Assembly: GCF_016654115.1 (NCBI RefSeq) | Contig: NZ_JAEQAZ010000039.1 | Coordinates: 1-64,000, forward strand | Source: Streptomyces sp. MBT53 | GTDB taxonomy: Bacteria; Actinomycetota; Actinomycetes; Streptomycetales; Streptomycetaceae | DNA: 64,000 nt | Reading direction: 5' to 3' | Part shown: piece by piece, positions 36,507-45,585 of the stretch | Layout: each line of letters begins with the position of its first letter | Numbering within the stretch: the first letter of the stretch is position 1 | Notes under the pieces: model-generated | What the model was told of the DNA's origin: nothing | Databases searched by the model: none | The model's input: only the letters and a program-made list of their open reading frames with translations | Translations under genes and position numbers: made by a program

Positions 36507-36973
36507 TGGCGGGGCAGCACGAGAGCGAACCGACGTACCGGGCGCAAGACTTCGTCGCCGACGGGTCCCTGCGCGACGTATGCGTCCTCGACACCGCGCT
36601 CGACGACTGGCAGCACATGTTCGACGGACTGCGGAAACCGCCGGGACGGCATGTCCTCACCTGGACGCTCGCCGACACGACGGACACCGGTATTCCCGAG
36701 GCCTCCGCCGTGTGGTCGAAACTCCGGGACGACCCCGAGGAATCGGTGAGCCTGGCGATCGAGATCGGCGGAATCTGGTTCACCTCCTACTTCTTCGAGA
36801 TCGAGGAGATCGAGTTCAGCTTCGATCCGTCGGACGTGGTGGACGCGGAAACCTTCGCGCCGGTCCGTGAATTCGTGAAATGGCTGGGGAATTCCACGGG
36901 CCGGGAGGTCGTCGTCACCATGGAGGGAAACGACCACGCCGCCATGCCCGCTCTGCTCCGGTGGACGTCCTGA
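36506..36973 (+). CDS. Putative immunity protein for the RHS toxin
   Basis: This 155-residue acidic cytoplasmic protein starts at an ATG that overlaps the toxin stop by one base (TAATG), with GAAGGG just upstream. It has no signal or membrane segment, and no domain I recognise. The position directly after a polymorphic toxin tip and its acidic character make an immunity role likely. A terminator follows. Confidence 0.75.
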   Translation: MAGQHESEPTYRAQDFVADGSLRDVCVLDTALDDWQHMFDGLRKPPGRHVLTWTLADTTDTGIPEASAVWSKLRDDPEESVSLAIEIGGIWFTSYFFEIEEIEFSFDPSDVVDAETFAPVREFVKWLGNSTGREVVVTMEGNDHAAMPALLRWTS

Positions 36974-36978
36974 CGGGT

Positions 36979-37013
36979 GCGGGCCCGGTCCCGGTCTCCC
37001 GAACCGGGCCCGC
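36979..37013. terminator. Terminator between the immunity gene and the second PL9 gene
   Basis: GCGGGCCCGGT (36979-36989) and ACCGGGCCCGC (37003-37013) make a perfect 11-pair stem with a 13-base loop, between two genes that converge. Confidence 0.75.
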
Positions 37014-37021
37014 GGAGTGGG

Positions 37022-38134
37022 TCAGTTCATCGTCGCCCCGATGGTCGTGGACCCCGTCGTCAGGAACGTCGTCGCCGGCAAAGTGCCGCTCGACGAACGG
37101 GCGTTGTACGTCGTCGACGCGTCCGTGGAGATGAAGGACGGGGTGGAGATGCCGGAGTCCCAGTTGTTGCCGGACGAGGTCACCGCGGAACCCTTGCTGA
37201 CCGAGCCGCCGCCGTTGCTCACCGCGAGGTTCTTGCCGAGCTTCGCGGAGCTGGTGGCGAAGTAGTAGCCCCACTTGCTGTTGGCGTACGCGGTGGTGCG
37301 GTTGAGGACGAGGGCACCGGTGTTGGAGTTCTCGGTGAAGCCGTTGCCCGCGTTGCCCCACGCGGCCGAGTTGTTGATGACGTGTGCGACGACCTCGCCG
37401 TCACCGCCCAGCTTGAAACCGTTGCCGTCACCCGCGAACGCCGAGTCGGACCAGCGGTTGACGCCGTTGCCGAAGGACCATGTGTGCTCGACGGTGACCG
37501 GCGTGGAGAAGGACCAGAAGTCGATCCCGTCGTCCGAGTTGTTGTAGAGCCGCGCGCCGGTGACGAGGTTCCCGCTGCCGGAGCCGAACTTGATGGCGAC
37601 GCCGTCCGCGTTCTCGCCATGGGTCGCGGCGTCGTAATTGCCGTACGAGTCAAGGTTCTTGACCGTGTTGTTGACGGTGCCGTCGCCGGTGAGCGTGAAG
37701 CCGGAGTCGCCGCCGTTGATGGTCTTGACGTTGTTCCAGTTGGTGCCGGTGCAGGACTGGCAGACGACGGCGCTGTCCGGGGAGTTCTGGAAGGTCAGGT
37801 TGGAGACGTTCCAGTAGTCGGCGGTCAGCTTGAAGATCCAGGAGCCGGACGGCAGCGAGGAACCGTCGATCTTGACCGTCTCCGAGCCGTACGCGGTCAG
37901 GGTGATCGGCGCGGACGAGGTGCCGTTGGCCGTCGACTGGAGGGTGGCCGTCGGGTAGTAGGTGCCGGCCCGGACCTGGATGACCGTGCCGGCGGTGGCG
38001 TTCTTGATGGCGTTGGTCAGGTCGGTGGAGTTGCTGACCACAACGGTCGCCGCGTGCGCCGGAGTTGCGAGCACGGCGAGTCCGAGCGAGGCCGTGGTCA
38101 CGGCGAGTGCGGTGAAGGTGCTGATACGACGCAT
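37022..38134 (-). CDS. Secreted pectate lyase, PL9-like parallel beta-helix (paralogue)
   Basis: This 370-residue protein is a close paralogue of the one at 27228-28382, sharing TAGTVIQVRAGTY, NADGVAIKFGSGSGN, NNSDDGIDFW and GNGFKLGG, and the C-terminal SSGTLPATTFLTTGST. A cleavable signal peptide covers about residues 1-29. The two differ by an extra cysteine pair here (CQSC). It is the last gene of a leftward group of pectin enzymes (42.5-37.0 kb). Confidence 0.9.
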   Translation of the reverse strand: MRRISTFTALAVTTASLGLAVLATPAHAATVVVSNSTDLTNAIKNATAGTVIQVRAGTYYPTATLQSTANGTSSAPITLTAYGSETVKIDGSSLPSGSWIFKLTADYWNVSNLTFQNSPDSAVVCQSCTGTNWNNVKTINGGDSGFTLTGDGTVNNTVKNLDSYGNYDAATHGENADGVAIKFGSGSGNLVTGARLYNNSDDGIDFWSFSTPVTVEHTWSFGNGVNRWSDSAFAGDGNGFKLGGDGEVVAHVINNSAAWGNAGNGFTENSNTGALVLNRTTAYANSKWGYYFATSSAKLGKNLAVSNGGGSVSKGSAVTSSGNNWDSGISTPSFISTDASTTYNARSSSGTLPATTFLTTGSTTIGATMN

Positions 38135-38156
38135 GACGTGCGGGTCCTTTCGTCGA

Positions 38157-39200
38157 TCAGAGCGAGCGGACGGGTTCCCAGCCGCCGAGGTAGGTCGCGG
38201 GGGTGTGCAACGCGGCTTCGGCGGGCGTGAGTTGGGGCCGGTTCTCCGGGACGGTGATCACGGAGCCCGGTCCCGTGTTGCGGTACTCGTGGAAGCGCAT
38301 CGACTGCCAGGGGTAGGCGTCGCGCATGTTCGTGTAGGGCGCGACCGGGTCGATGCCGGGCCCGATCCGGGTGTCCCGCACGACGAGGGACGGCCAGGCC
38401 GTCGTCTCGTACGACGGGACCCACGGCCGGGCCAGCTTGTACGCGGCGTCCTCGGCGCCGGAGGTGATCCGGGAGCGGACCGCGAGGATGCCGTACGGGT
38501 TGGCGCGGGCGGTGGACGGGGCGAAGACCATGCCCTTCGGTGTGAAGGCGACGTCCCGTTGGAGGGTGTGGAAGTGGCAGTCCGTGAAGACGGCGGTGGC
38601 CCGCCCGAAGACGAAGTCGACGTCCCCCTCGATGTAGCAGTGGGTGAAGTACTGCCGGTCGAAGGCGTCCAGCGCCGAGGTGTCGACGAAGAGCGTGTCC
38701 TGGTGGGCCAGCAGCCTGACGCGCGAGAACCGCGAACGGTCGCCCGTCACATACGCGGCCACGGCCTGCGTGCCCGTGATCTCCGGGTGGTCGGCGCGCA
38801 GCCAGTCGTTGGCGAGGGTCAGGTCCCGTACGGTCAGCCCGGGCGCCGCCGAGGTGAAGGTCGCGGAGCCCGCCGTGCCGTACGTCCCCGAACCGTCGGG
38901 CTTCTGCGTCCCGTTGGCGTTGTCGTAGACGATGACGACGTCACGCGGGTCGTGCCCGCCGCCGCGCAGGGTCAACTCGCCTTTGTCCGCAGGCACGTTG
39001 ACGACCTCGCGATACGTCCCCGGGTGCACGACGATCGTCCAGCCGTCGCCGTCGACCGCATCCACGGCCGCCTGCACCGAGTCGCCCGGCCGGACGTGCA
39101 GGACGCGTCGCCGGTCGAGAGCGAAGGCGGGCGCGGCACCGGCGGCCACCAGTCCCCCGGCGGCGGTCCCCGCCAGGAACGTGCGTCTGCGCAGGGTCAT
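38157..39200 (-). CDS. Secreted pectin methylesterase, CE8 family (A)
   Basis: This 347-residue secreted esterase removes methyl groups from homogalacturonan. A Tat-like signal (TLRRRTFLAGTAAGG) is followed by a parallel beta-helix with the CE8 motifs GTQAVAAYV, AHQDTLFVD, YIEGDVDFVFGRATAVF (catalytic aspartates) and LARPW (substrate arginine). Its ATG at 39200 overlaps the stop of the upstream CE8 gene as ATGA. The two are tandem copies translated together. Confidence 0.93.
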   Translation of the reverse strand: MTLRRRTFLAGTAAGGLVAAGAAPAFALDRRRVLHVRPGDSVQAAVDAVDGDGWTIVVHPGTYREVVNVPADKGELTLRGGGHDPRDVVIVYDNANGTQKPDGSGTYGTAGSATFTSAAPGLTVRDLTLANDWLRADHPEITGTQAVAAYVTGDRSRFSRVRLLAHQDTLFVDTSALDAFDRQYFTHCYIEGDVDFVFGRATAVFTDCHFHTLQRDVAFTPKGMVFAPSTARANPYGILAVRSRITSGAEDAAYKLARPWVPSYETTAWPSLVVRDTRIGPGIDPVAPYTNMRDAYPWQSMRFHEYRNTGPGSVITVPENRPQLTPAEAALHTPATYLGGWEPVRSL

Positions 39201-40360
39201 CTCCGCCCCGGTTTCCAGTCGCCGAGATAGACCTCTCGCGTCGCCGACTCGGCCTGTTCGACGGTGAGTTGGGGGCGGTTCTCCGGGATACCGATCACGG
39301 CGCCGGGGCCCGTGTTGCGGTACTCGGCGAACCGCTGGCTCTGCCAGGGATAGGTGTCGGACATGTTGGTGTACGGCGCCACCGCGTCGATCCCCGGACC
39401 GAGCGCCGTCTCCCGCACGGTGAGCATCGGACGGGCGGTGGTGTCCGAGCCCGGCACCCAGGGGCGGGCCAACTTGTAGTAGCCGTCCGGGGCTTGGCTG
39501 CTCACACGGCTGTGTGTCACCAGGTATCCGCGTGGGTTGGCGACCGCCGTGGAGGGCGCGAAGACGAAGCCGTACGGTGCCGTCGCCAGGTCGGTGCGGT
39601 TCAGGGTCCGGAAGTGGCAGTGGTCGTAGACGGCCGTCGCCCGCCCGAAGACGAAGTCGACGTCCCCCTCGATGTAGCAGCGCGTGTAGTACTGCCGGGC
39701 GAAGACGCCGAGGGCCAACGAGTCGGCGTACAGGGTGTCTTGGTGTCCGAGGAAGTGGCAGTCGAAGAACGCCGAACGGTCGCCCTGCACCTTGATGGCG
39801 ACCGCCTGTGTGCCGGTGATGCCGGGGTGCTCGGCGCGCAGCCAGTCGTTGGCGAAGGTGATCCGACGGGCGGTGAAGCCGTCGGTGCGGATGAGGGTGG
39901 TGGCCGAGCCGGAGGTGCCGTAGGTGCCCGAACCGTCGGGTTTCGGGGTGCCGTTGGCGTTGTCGTAGACGATGACGACGGCACGCGGGTCCTCGTCGGC
40001 GCCGAGCCATGTCATCTCGCTTGCCGCGTCGGAGAGTTGGCCGGTCGCCGGGTCGGTGACGCCTGCGGTGACCGTCTCGCGGTAGACGCCGGGCGCGATG
40101 ACCAGGGTGTACCCGGCGCCGGTCGCGGCGGTGACGGCGGCCTGGACGGTGGTGAAGTCGCCCCGGCCGTGCGGGTCGACGTACAGGGTGAGCGGGGTGA
40201 GGCGCGCGGCCGGTGAACCGTAGCGGCCGAACGGGCGGGGCCGGGTGGCGGCCCGGGCGGGGCCGGCAGCGAGGCCGAGCGCGGCGCCCACGGCAACGGT
40301 GCCGGTCGCGAGGAACCCCCGTCTGGACAGCGGACGTCGGAGGTGCTCGTGCAAGGGCAT
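39197..40360 (-). CDS. Secreted pectin methylesterase, CE8 family (B)
   Basis: This 387-residue secreted esterase has the same CE8 fold and motifs as its tandem neighbour (GTQAVAIKV, GHQDTLYAD, YIEGDVDFVFGRATAVY and LARPW). A Tat signal (SRRGFLATG) begins the protein. The stop is joined to the next gene by ATGA. The two copies probably act on different methylation patterns, which is inference. Confidence 0.93.
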   Translation of the reverse strand: MPLHEHLRRPLSRRGFLATGTVAVGAALGLAAGPARAATRPRPFGRYGSPAARLTPLTLYVDPHGRGDFTTVQAAVTAATGAGYTLVIAPGVYRETVTAGVTDPATGQLSDAASEMTWLGADEDPRAVVIVYDNANGTPKPDGSGTYGTSGSATTLIRTDGFTARRITFANDWLRAEHPGITGTQAVAIKVQGDRSAFFDCHFLGHQDTLYADSLALGVFARQYYTRCYIEGDVDFVFGRATAVYDHCHFRTLNRTDLATAPYGFVFAPSTAVANPRGYLVTHSRVSSQAPDGYYKLARPWVPGSDTTARPMLTVRETALGPGIDAVAPYTNMSDTYPWQSQRFAEYRNTGPGAVIGIPENRPQLTVEQAESATREVYLGDWKPGRR

Positions 40361-40408
40361 GCGGGTGCTCCTTATGACGAGATGGCGGGGTGACGAGATG
40401 ACGAGGGG

Positions 40409-41719
40409 TCAGCGCAGGCGGCCCGCACCCGCGTTGCGGTCGACGATGAACGGCACGGCCCTCGCGGGGTCGATCTTCGTGCGCAGGGTGGGTGTCCAGC
40501 CGGCGCCGGACTGGAGGATCTCGGTGGGCACACCGGCGTTGTGGACGGCGATCAGGTCGGTGAGGGTGCCGTTGACGTAGTTGTCGTCGGCGGTGAGCGG
40601 CGCCTCGGACCACTTCTTGAGGACGGTCGCCTCGGAGATGCCGGCCGGGACCGTGAACGCGTTGTGTTCCGCGACGAGTTGGGACTCCTTGCCGATGCCG
40701 TAGCTGTAGCCGTATCCGGGTTCGGCGACGAAGTGGTTGTTGTAGGAGTCGACCTGTCCGAAGCGGACGCGGGGCGCGCGCTCGACGAGGTTGGAGAAGA
40801 GGTTGTGGTGGAGCGTGACCTTCAGATGTCCCCGGTCGACGGCGGCAGTTGAGGCGCTGTCGCTGTTGCCGATGAGGATCGTCTTGTCGTGGTCGGAGAA
40901 GACGTTCCAGGAGGCGGTGACGTAGTCGGCGCCCTTGACGATGTCGAGTTCGCCGTCGTGCTGCTCGAAGATCCGCCCGTAGTAGGTGGGCAGCGAGCTG
41001 TCCGGGTGGGCGCCGTCGGTGAACGTGTTGTGGTCCAGCCACACATGGGTGGAGCCGTAGATGACGGCGCTGTCGTACTCGGAGTTCCAGTTGCCGGTGT
41101 CGCCGTCGGTCGGGTCCCACTGCGGGAAGCAGTCGAGCGGGCTCTCGAAGGCGAGGTTGCGGATGATGACGTTGTCCACGGCGGTGATCTGCAGGCTGGC
41201 GCCCTTGAAGCCGGCGTTCTTGCCGATGCCGATGATGGTGGTGTTGGCGGGGACGGCCGCCTTGATGACCTTGTTCTGGTTGGCGGCCGAGACCCGGCGA
41301 AGGCCCTCGGGGCTGTCGGCGGGCTCGTTGTCGAGGTTCTGGTCGTAGCCCCAGACGGCGGGGTCGTAGGTGGCGAGGTACTGCGCGAAGTCGTAGCCGG
41401 GCGCGGCGAAGGAGTCGCAGCCCTCGGCGTTGGCGTCGATGGTCCCCTTGATTCTGATGACCTTGGGCGCGGTGCCGCCATCAGCCAACGCGGCTTTGAA
41501 ATCGGCCCAGTTGGAGACGGTGTAGACGTGGTCGGGGGTGGCGGCGGCACCGCCGCTGGTGCCGGTGCCGTAGGAGGCCCAGCCGTCACCGGCGCCGAGG
41601 GTCTCACGGGCGAGGCTGCGCGGATGGGCCTGGGCGGTGGTGCTGGTGAGGGCGAGAGCCAGTGCCGTGCAGCCCACCAGCGAAGTAATGACGCGTGCAT
41701 GACACATAGATATACGCAC
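40409..41719 (-). CDS. Secreted pectate lyase, PL1 family
   Basis: This 436-residue secreted lyase cleaves polygalacturonate by beta-elimination with calcium. The signal peptide ends near TTAQAHP. PL1 motifs are VWLDHNTFTDG, the calcium-binding strand VTASWNVFSDHDKTILIG and the catalytic arginine block VERAPRVRFG. The GTG at 41719 has AAGGAG nine bases upstream, so it is chosen over the ATG at 41707. Confidence 0.93.
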   Translation of the reverse strand: MRISMCHARVITSLVGCTALALALTSTTAQAHPRSLARETLGAGDGWASYGTGTSGGAAATPDHVYTVSNWADFKAALADGGTAPKVIRIKGTIDANAEGCDSFAAPGYDFAQYLATYDPAVWGYDQNLDNEPADSPEGLRRVSAANQNKVIKAAVPANTTIIGIGKNAGFKGASLQITAVDNVIIRNLAFESPLDCFPQWDPTDGDTGNWNSEYDSAVIYGSTHVWLDHNTFTDGAHPDSSLPTYYGRIFEQHDGELDIVKGADYVTASWNVFSDHDKTILIGNSDSASTAAVDRGHLKVTLHHNLFSNLVERAPRVRFGQVDSYNNHFVAEPGYGYSYGIGKESQLVAEHNAFTVPAGISEATVLKKWSEAPLTADDNYVNGTLTDLIAVHNAGVPTEILQSGAGWTPTLRTKIDPARAVPFIVDRNAGAGRLR

Positions 41720-41736
41720 GGTGCGGGTCTCCTTGC

Positions 41737-42525
41737 TCAGAGGAGGTCCGAGGCGTCCGTCGCCTCGGGCCAGGTGATCCAGGACGTGGGAATCTCGTCG
41801 CGCAGCCGGATGAGGTCATGCGGTGCGAGCACCCGGGTGCGCGCCAACTCCCGTGCCACGAGCCGCGCCACGGCGATCGCGCCGGGCGGATTGAAGTGCG
41901 TGTTGTCCTGCTCGGTGTCGGTCCAGTTGAAGTAGACCTTCGTCTCCTCGACCCCGAGCCGCTGCCACAACGCCAGCGACAACGCCTCGATGTCGAGCAG
42001 CGCGACGCGTTCCTGCTGGGCGAGCGCGCGCATCGCGGCCGGGTAATCCCCGTGCGTCGGCAGGGCGTTGCCGTCGACATCGAACCTGCGGCGCTCGACG
42101 GGGGTGGCGAGCACGGGCCGCGCACCGCGGCTGCGGGCCCCGTCGAGGTACAGCCGCAGATAGTCCTGGTACGTCGTCCAGGGCTCGGTGTAGCGGGTCG
42201 GGTCGGCGGTCTTCTCGTCGTTGTGCGCGAACTGGACGAGGAGGAGGTCACCGGGCCGGATGACGGAGAGAATCGCCTCCAGCCGCCCTTCGTCGACAAA
42301 ACTCTTCGAACTCCGCCCGTTCACCGCATGGTTGGCGACTCTCACTCCCTTCCGCAGAAAGAAGGGAAGCGCCATTCCCCACCCGGTCTCAGGCGCTTCG
42401 GGGACATATTTCTGGGCGGCAGTGGAATCACCAGCGATGTAGAGCGTGCGATCTCGCCGCCGATCGCCTCGCAAGGGAACGGCAACAAGAGCACCTAACG
42501 CGACTTGTCTACGGGTAAGGGACAC
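41737..42525 (-). CDS. Rhamnogalacturonan acetylesterase, CE12 family (SGNH)
   Basis: This 262-residue SGNH hydrolase removes acetyl groups from rhamnogalacturonan. Catalytic blocks are IAGDSTAAQ (Ser), NHAVNGRSSKSFVDEG (oxyanion Gly), VQFAHNDEK (Asn) and DNTHFNPPGA (Asp and His). A short Tat-like signal (TRRQVALGALVAVP) starts it. The GTG at 42525 has AAAGGTG upstream and is preferred to the longer open frame. It heads the leftward group of pectin enzymes. Confidence 0.9.
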   Translation of the reverse strand: MSLTRRQVALGALVAVPLRGDRRRDRTLYIAGDSTAAQKYVPEAPETGWGMALPFFLRKGVRVANHAVNGRSSKSFVDEGRLEAILSVIRPGDLLLVQFAHNDEKTADPTRYTEPWTTYQDYLRLYLDGARSRGARPVLATPVERRRFDVDGNALPTHGDYPAAMRALAQQERVALLDIEALSLALWQRLGVEETKVYFNWTDTEQDNTHFNPPGAIAVARLVARELARTRVLAPHDLIRLRDEIPTSWITWPEATDASDLL

Positions 42526-42546
42526 GACAGGTTCACCTTTCCAACC

Positions 42547-42600
42547 TCTAGGGGCGCGGGGAACTGCGCGACCGGCCCCCACCGGCCCGCAGCCCCCCAC
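42547..42600. repeat. Dispersed Streptomyces intergenic element (copy 2)
   Basis: The stretch TAGGGGCGCGGGGAACTGCG followed by CGACCGGCCCCCACCGGCCC and GCAGCC is the second form of the dispersed element seen at 15.0 kb. It lies between the binding-protein gene and the acetylesterase gene and may end the former's transcript. Confidence 0.65.
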
Positions 42601-42618
42601 AAACCGAAACACCCAATC

Positions 42619-43956
42619 TCAGTGGTTCTGCTTCCAGTCCGCCTGAGCCTTGTTCAACTGATCGGCCAGCGTGTCCAGAAACTCCTTCGCCGTCATCTTC
42701 CCCAGCAGCAGCTTCTGGAAGTTCGGCTCGTTGTCCGCCTTGGAGATCGTGTTCCAGTCCGGCAGGTAGTACGGCAGCTGCACAATCTTCGTGGACGCCC
42801 CGTTCAGCGCCGCCGCAGCCAACTGCGTGGGCTCGGACTTCTGAATCCACGCCGCATTCGCCGCGTCCGTGTTCGCCGGAACCTGCCCCGCCGACTCGTT
42901 GTACTTGGAGTTCTCCGCCGCGGAGACCGCGAACTCGATGAACTTCCAGGCCGCGTCCTTGTTCTTGCTGGACTTGAAAAGACTCAGCCCGTCAACGGGG
43001 TTGGAGATCTGCACCCGAGTGCCGTCGTCCTGCGTCGGATTGGGAATGCCCTTGAACTTGTCCGCTCCGAGCGCCTTCAGGTGATCCTGATACGACCCGA
43101 GGTTGTGACTCAGCATTCCGATCGTGCCGCTGTCCCACTGCGCGACCATCTTGGTGAAGTCGTTGTTGAGGTCGGCGGACGGCGTGTCCTTCTTGAACAG
43201 GCTCACGTACTTCGCCAACGCGGCAACGTTCTTCGGGTCGTTGACGGTCGTCTTGTCGCCGTTCCAGAACGAGGTGATCCCGGTCTGCCCGTACACCGCG
43301 TCGAGGGCCGGCGCGATGGACCCCTCACCACCGCGAATCGTGAAGCCGAACTTGTTCTTGGCCTTGTCGGTGAGCTTGTCGGCCGCGGCGTAGAACTTCG
43401 ACCAGGTGGTGGGCGCGTCCAGACCCGCCGCCTTGAACAGGTCGGTGCGGTACCAGAGCGTGCCGTTGTTGGCGGAGGTCGGGATCTGGTACAGCGTGTC
43501 CCCGCCCCCGGCGGACTTGCTGACGTCGAGCAGGTTCTGGCTCAACTTCCCGTTCAGCGCACTGGACTTGAGCCGGCTGTCCAACGGCTCCAACGCTCCC
43601 TGCACCGCGACCTCGGCGAGCACCGCGGTCCCGACCCCGCCGACGTCGGGCAGCCCGCCGCCCTGGATCGCGGTGTCGTACTTGGACTGGGCGCTCGCGG
43701 CCGGTATCCCGACGTACTTGACCTTGATGTCGGGGTTCTTCTTCTCGAAGTCCGCGATGATCTGCTTCCAGATGTCGGTGCGGACACCGCCGTTGTTGTC
43801 CCAGAAGGTGATCGTGCCCTTGCCGGAGCCCTCGTCGCCCTTGTCCCCCGCGCCGCCACTGCCGTCGTCGCCGCAGGCGGTGGCGGTCAGCGCGAGCACG
43901 GAGCCCAGGGCGACGGCCATCGCGGCCCGCCGGCTTCTGCGGATGCTGGTCTTCAT
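42619..43956 (-). CDS. Sugar ABC transporter substrate-binding lipoprotein
   Basis: This 445-residue lipoprotein of the SBP_bac_1 (MalE/UgpB) type captures sugars or oligosaccharides for the permeases at 47.7-49.5 kb. The signal ends in the lipobox TATAC with Cys28 lipidated, and the mature protein begins with a Gly/Asp-rich tether and TITFWDNNGG. The ATG at 43956 is chosen at the signal peptide. The perfect palindrome at 44013-44024 lies just upstream. In this context the ligand is probably a pectin fragment. Confidence 0.92.
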   Translation of the reverse strand: MKTSIRRSRRAAMAVALGSVLALTATACGDDGSGGAGDKGDEGSGKGTITFWDNNGGVRTDIWKQIIADFEKKNPDIKVKYVGIPAASAQSKYDTAIQGGGLPDVGGVGTAVLAEVAVQGALEPLDSRLKSSALNGKLSQNLLDVSKSAGGGDTLYQIPTSANNGTLWYRTDLFKAAGLDAPTTWSKFYAAADKLTDKAKNKFGFTIRGGEGSIAPALDAVYGQTGITSFWNGDKTTVNDPKNVAALAKYVSLFKKDTPSADLNNDFTKMVAQWDSGTIGMLSHNLGSYQDHLKALGADKFKGIPNPTQDDGTRVQISNPVDGLSLFKSSKNKDAAWKFIEFAVSAAENSKYNESAGQVPANTDAANAAWIQKSEPTQLAAAALNGASTKIVQLPYYLPDWNTISKADNEPNFQKLLLGKMTAKEFLDTLADQLNKAQADWKQNH

Positions 43957-44012
43957 AGGTCGGCTCTCTTCTTGTGGATCCAACGGGGTGGTGAGGTCAC
44001 GGGCAGCGACCG

Positions 44013-44024
44013 GCAAGCGCTTGC
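44013..44024. promoter_or_regulatory. LacI-type operator GCAAGCGCTTGC (site 1)
   Basis: This 12-base perfect palindrome is 57 bases upstream of the sugar-binding lipoprotein start. Related sites with the same AAGCGCTT core occur at 49553, 51414, 51525 and 53031. The shape is typical of LacI/GalR-family operators. Confidence 0.65.
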
Positions 44025-44073
44025 TACGGAGGTGCGTCATTGCGACTCCCAACAGGCGTACGGGCAGGGCGAG

Positions 44074-45585
44074 TTAGTGGAGGGAACTGATCCGGAACCG
44101 CGTGAACACGGCCGCGCCGGCATGTCCCGCACCGGCGGGCGCGAGCGCGAAGAGCCCGAGCAGGGCACCGACCCAGCGCCAGGGGGTGGCGGCGAAGACC
44201 TGGCCGCTCGGACGCGGCCCGTCCCCGACGTCGTAGAAGAATCGGCAGCGCGCCCCGGCGCCGATCTCGATCCGCAGCCGGACGCGGCCCTCGGGTGCGG
44301 GGCAGGACTCCCCCGCGTCCCGTTCGCGCTCGGCGACGGGTTCCGCGAAGCGGTGCACGAACCGCGCCTCCCCGCCCGGGCCCCGCTGGAGTCCGATCCA
44401 GTTGTACGCGTCGCCCAGCACGGCGAGCCCGGCCCGCGCCCCCGACTCCTCGCTGTGCAGCCGCAGTTCGACCTCTACGGCGACGGGTGTGCCGGGGAGG
44501 CGCTGGGTGAGGAGGTTCGGGAGCCCGCGCAGGTCGTGCGCGTTCGCCGTACGGGCGCAGGTCAGTCGTAGGCCGTCGCCGGAGTGGTGGGTGGCCCAGC
44601 CGTCCTGCGGGTTCGCCGTCCACTGCCACTGGCGGCCGTACCGTCCGCCGGGGAAGTCGTCGTCGGTGGCGGGCGCGGCGGGCGGCTGCGGCGGCAGGTC
44701 CGGTTTCCGGTGTACGGCTACGGGGGCGCCCGCGTCGCCGATGACCGGCCAGCCGTCGTCTCCCCAGCGCATGGGCTGGAGGTGGACCAACCGGCCGTAG
44801 GGGCCGCGCTGTTGGAAGTGCAGGAACCAGTCCTCGCCGGACGGGGTGCGCACCCACGCGCCCTGGTGGGGGCCGTTGACGTCGGTGTCGCGTTGCTCCA
44901 GGACGACCTGCTCCTCGTACGGGCCGAAGAAGCCGCGGGAGCGGAACGCGCCCTGCCAGCCGGTCCCGACTCCCCCTGCGGGCGCGAGGATCCAGAACCA
45001 GCCGTCGTGTCGGTGGACCTTGGGGCCCTCCAGGGTGAACCAGCCGGGAAGGTGGTCCGCGTCGACGATCACCTTGCCGTCGTCGAGCAGGGTCGTGGCG
45101 TCGGGGTGCATCCGGTGGCCGGTGAGGCGGTTGTTGATGCCCGCGCGGGACTTGGCCCAGGCGTGGACGAGGTAGGCCTCGTCGTTGTCGTCGTCCCACA
45201 GGGGGCACGGGTCGATCAGGCCCTTGCCCTCCTTGAGGAGGTGGGGGCGGGTCCAAGGGCCCCTGATCTCGGGGGCGTTGATCTGGAAGATGCCCTGGTC
45301 GGGGTCGCCCCAGAAGATCCAGAAGCGTTCGTCGTGGTATCTCAACGCGGGGGCCCAGACACCGCAGTCGTGCCGTGGGGTCCTGAACTCCCGTGCTGGT
45401 TCCAGGCGTTGGAGGGCGTGGCCGACCAGGGTCCAGTTGACCAGGTCGCGGGAGTGCAGCAGCGGCAGGCCCGGTACGCGGCCGAAGCTGGACGCGGTGA
45501 GGTAGAAGTCGTCGCCGACGCGGATGACGTCCGGGTCGGACCAGTCGGCGTTCAGGACCGGGTTCGTGTACGTCTCGGGCGTCAC
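44074..45585 (-). CDS. GH43 glycosidase with concanavalin-like C-terminal domain
   Basis: This 503-residue enzyme has no signal peptide and so should act inside the cell on imported oligosaccharides. The GH43 propeller takes residues about 5-300 with the general-base aspartate in NADWSDPDVIRVGDDFYL, the second in GLIDPCPLW and the acid glutamate in FTLEGPKVH. Residues about 315-500 are a beta-xylosidase-type concanavalin-like domain. The GTG at 45585 overlaps the stop of the next gene upstream. It is probably a beta-xylosidase or alpha-arabinofuranosidase. Confidence 0.9.
   Translation of the reverse strand: MTPETYTNPVLNADWSDPDVIRVGDDFYLTASSFGRVPGLPLLHSRDLVNWTLVGHALQRLEPAREFRTPRHDCGVWAPALRYHDERFWIFWGDPDQGIFQINAPEIRGPWTRPHLLKEGKGLIDPCPLWDDDNDEAYLVHAWAKSRAGINNRLTGHRMHPDATTLLDDGKVIVDADHLPGWFTLEGPKVHRHDGWFWILAPAGGVGTGWQGAFRSRGFFGPYEEQVVLEQRDTDVNGPHQGAWVRTPSGEDWFLHFQQRGPYGRLVHLQPMRWGDDGWPVIGDAGAPVAVHRKPDLPPQPPAAPATDDDFPGGRYGRQWQWTANPQDGWATHHSGDGLRLTCARTANAHDLRGLPNLLTQRLPGTPVAVEVELRLHSEESGARAGLAVLGDAYNWIGLQRGPGGEARFVHRFAEPVAERERDAGESCPAPEGRVRLRIEIGAGARCRFFYDVGDGPRPSGQVFAATPWRWVGALLGLFALAPAGAGHAGAAVFTRFRISSLH

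Noticed and set aside
38157..41120. A 987-codon leftward open frame across three genes
   Set aside because: Only its last 347 codons are a real gene (CE8). The upstream part is out-of-frame over the second CE8 and the PL1 gene, which have clear motifs.
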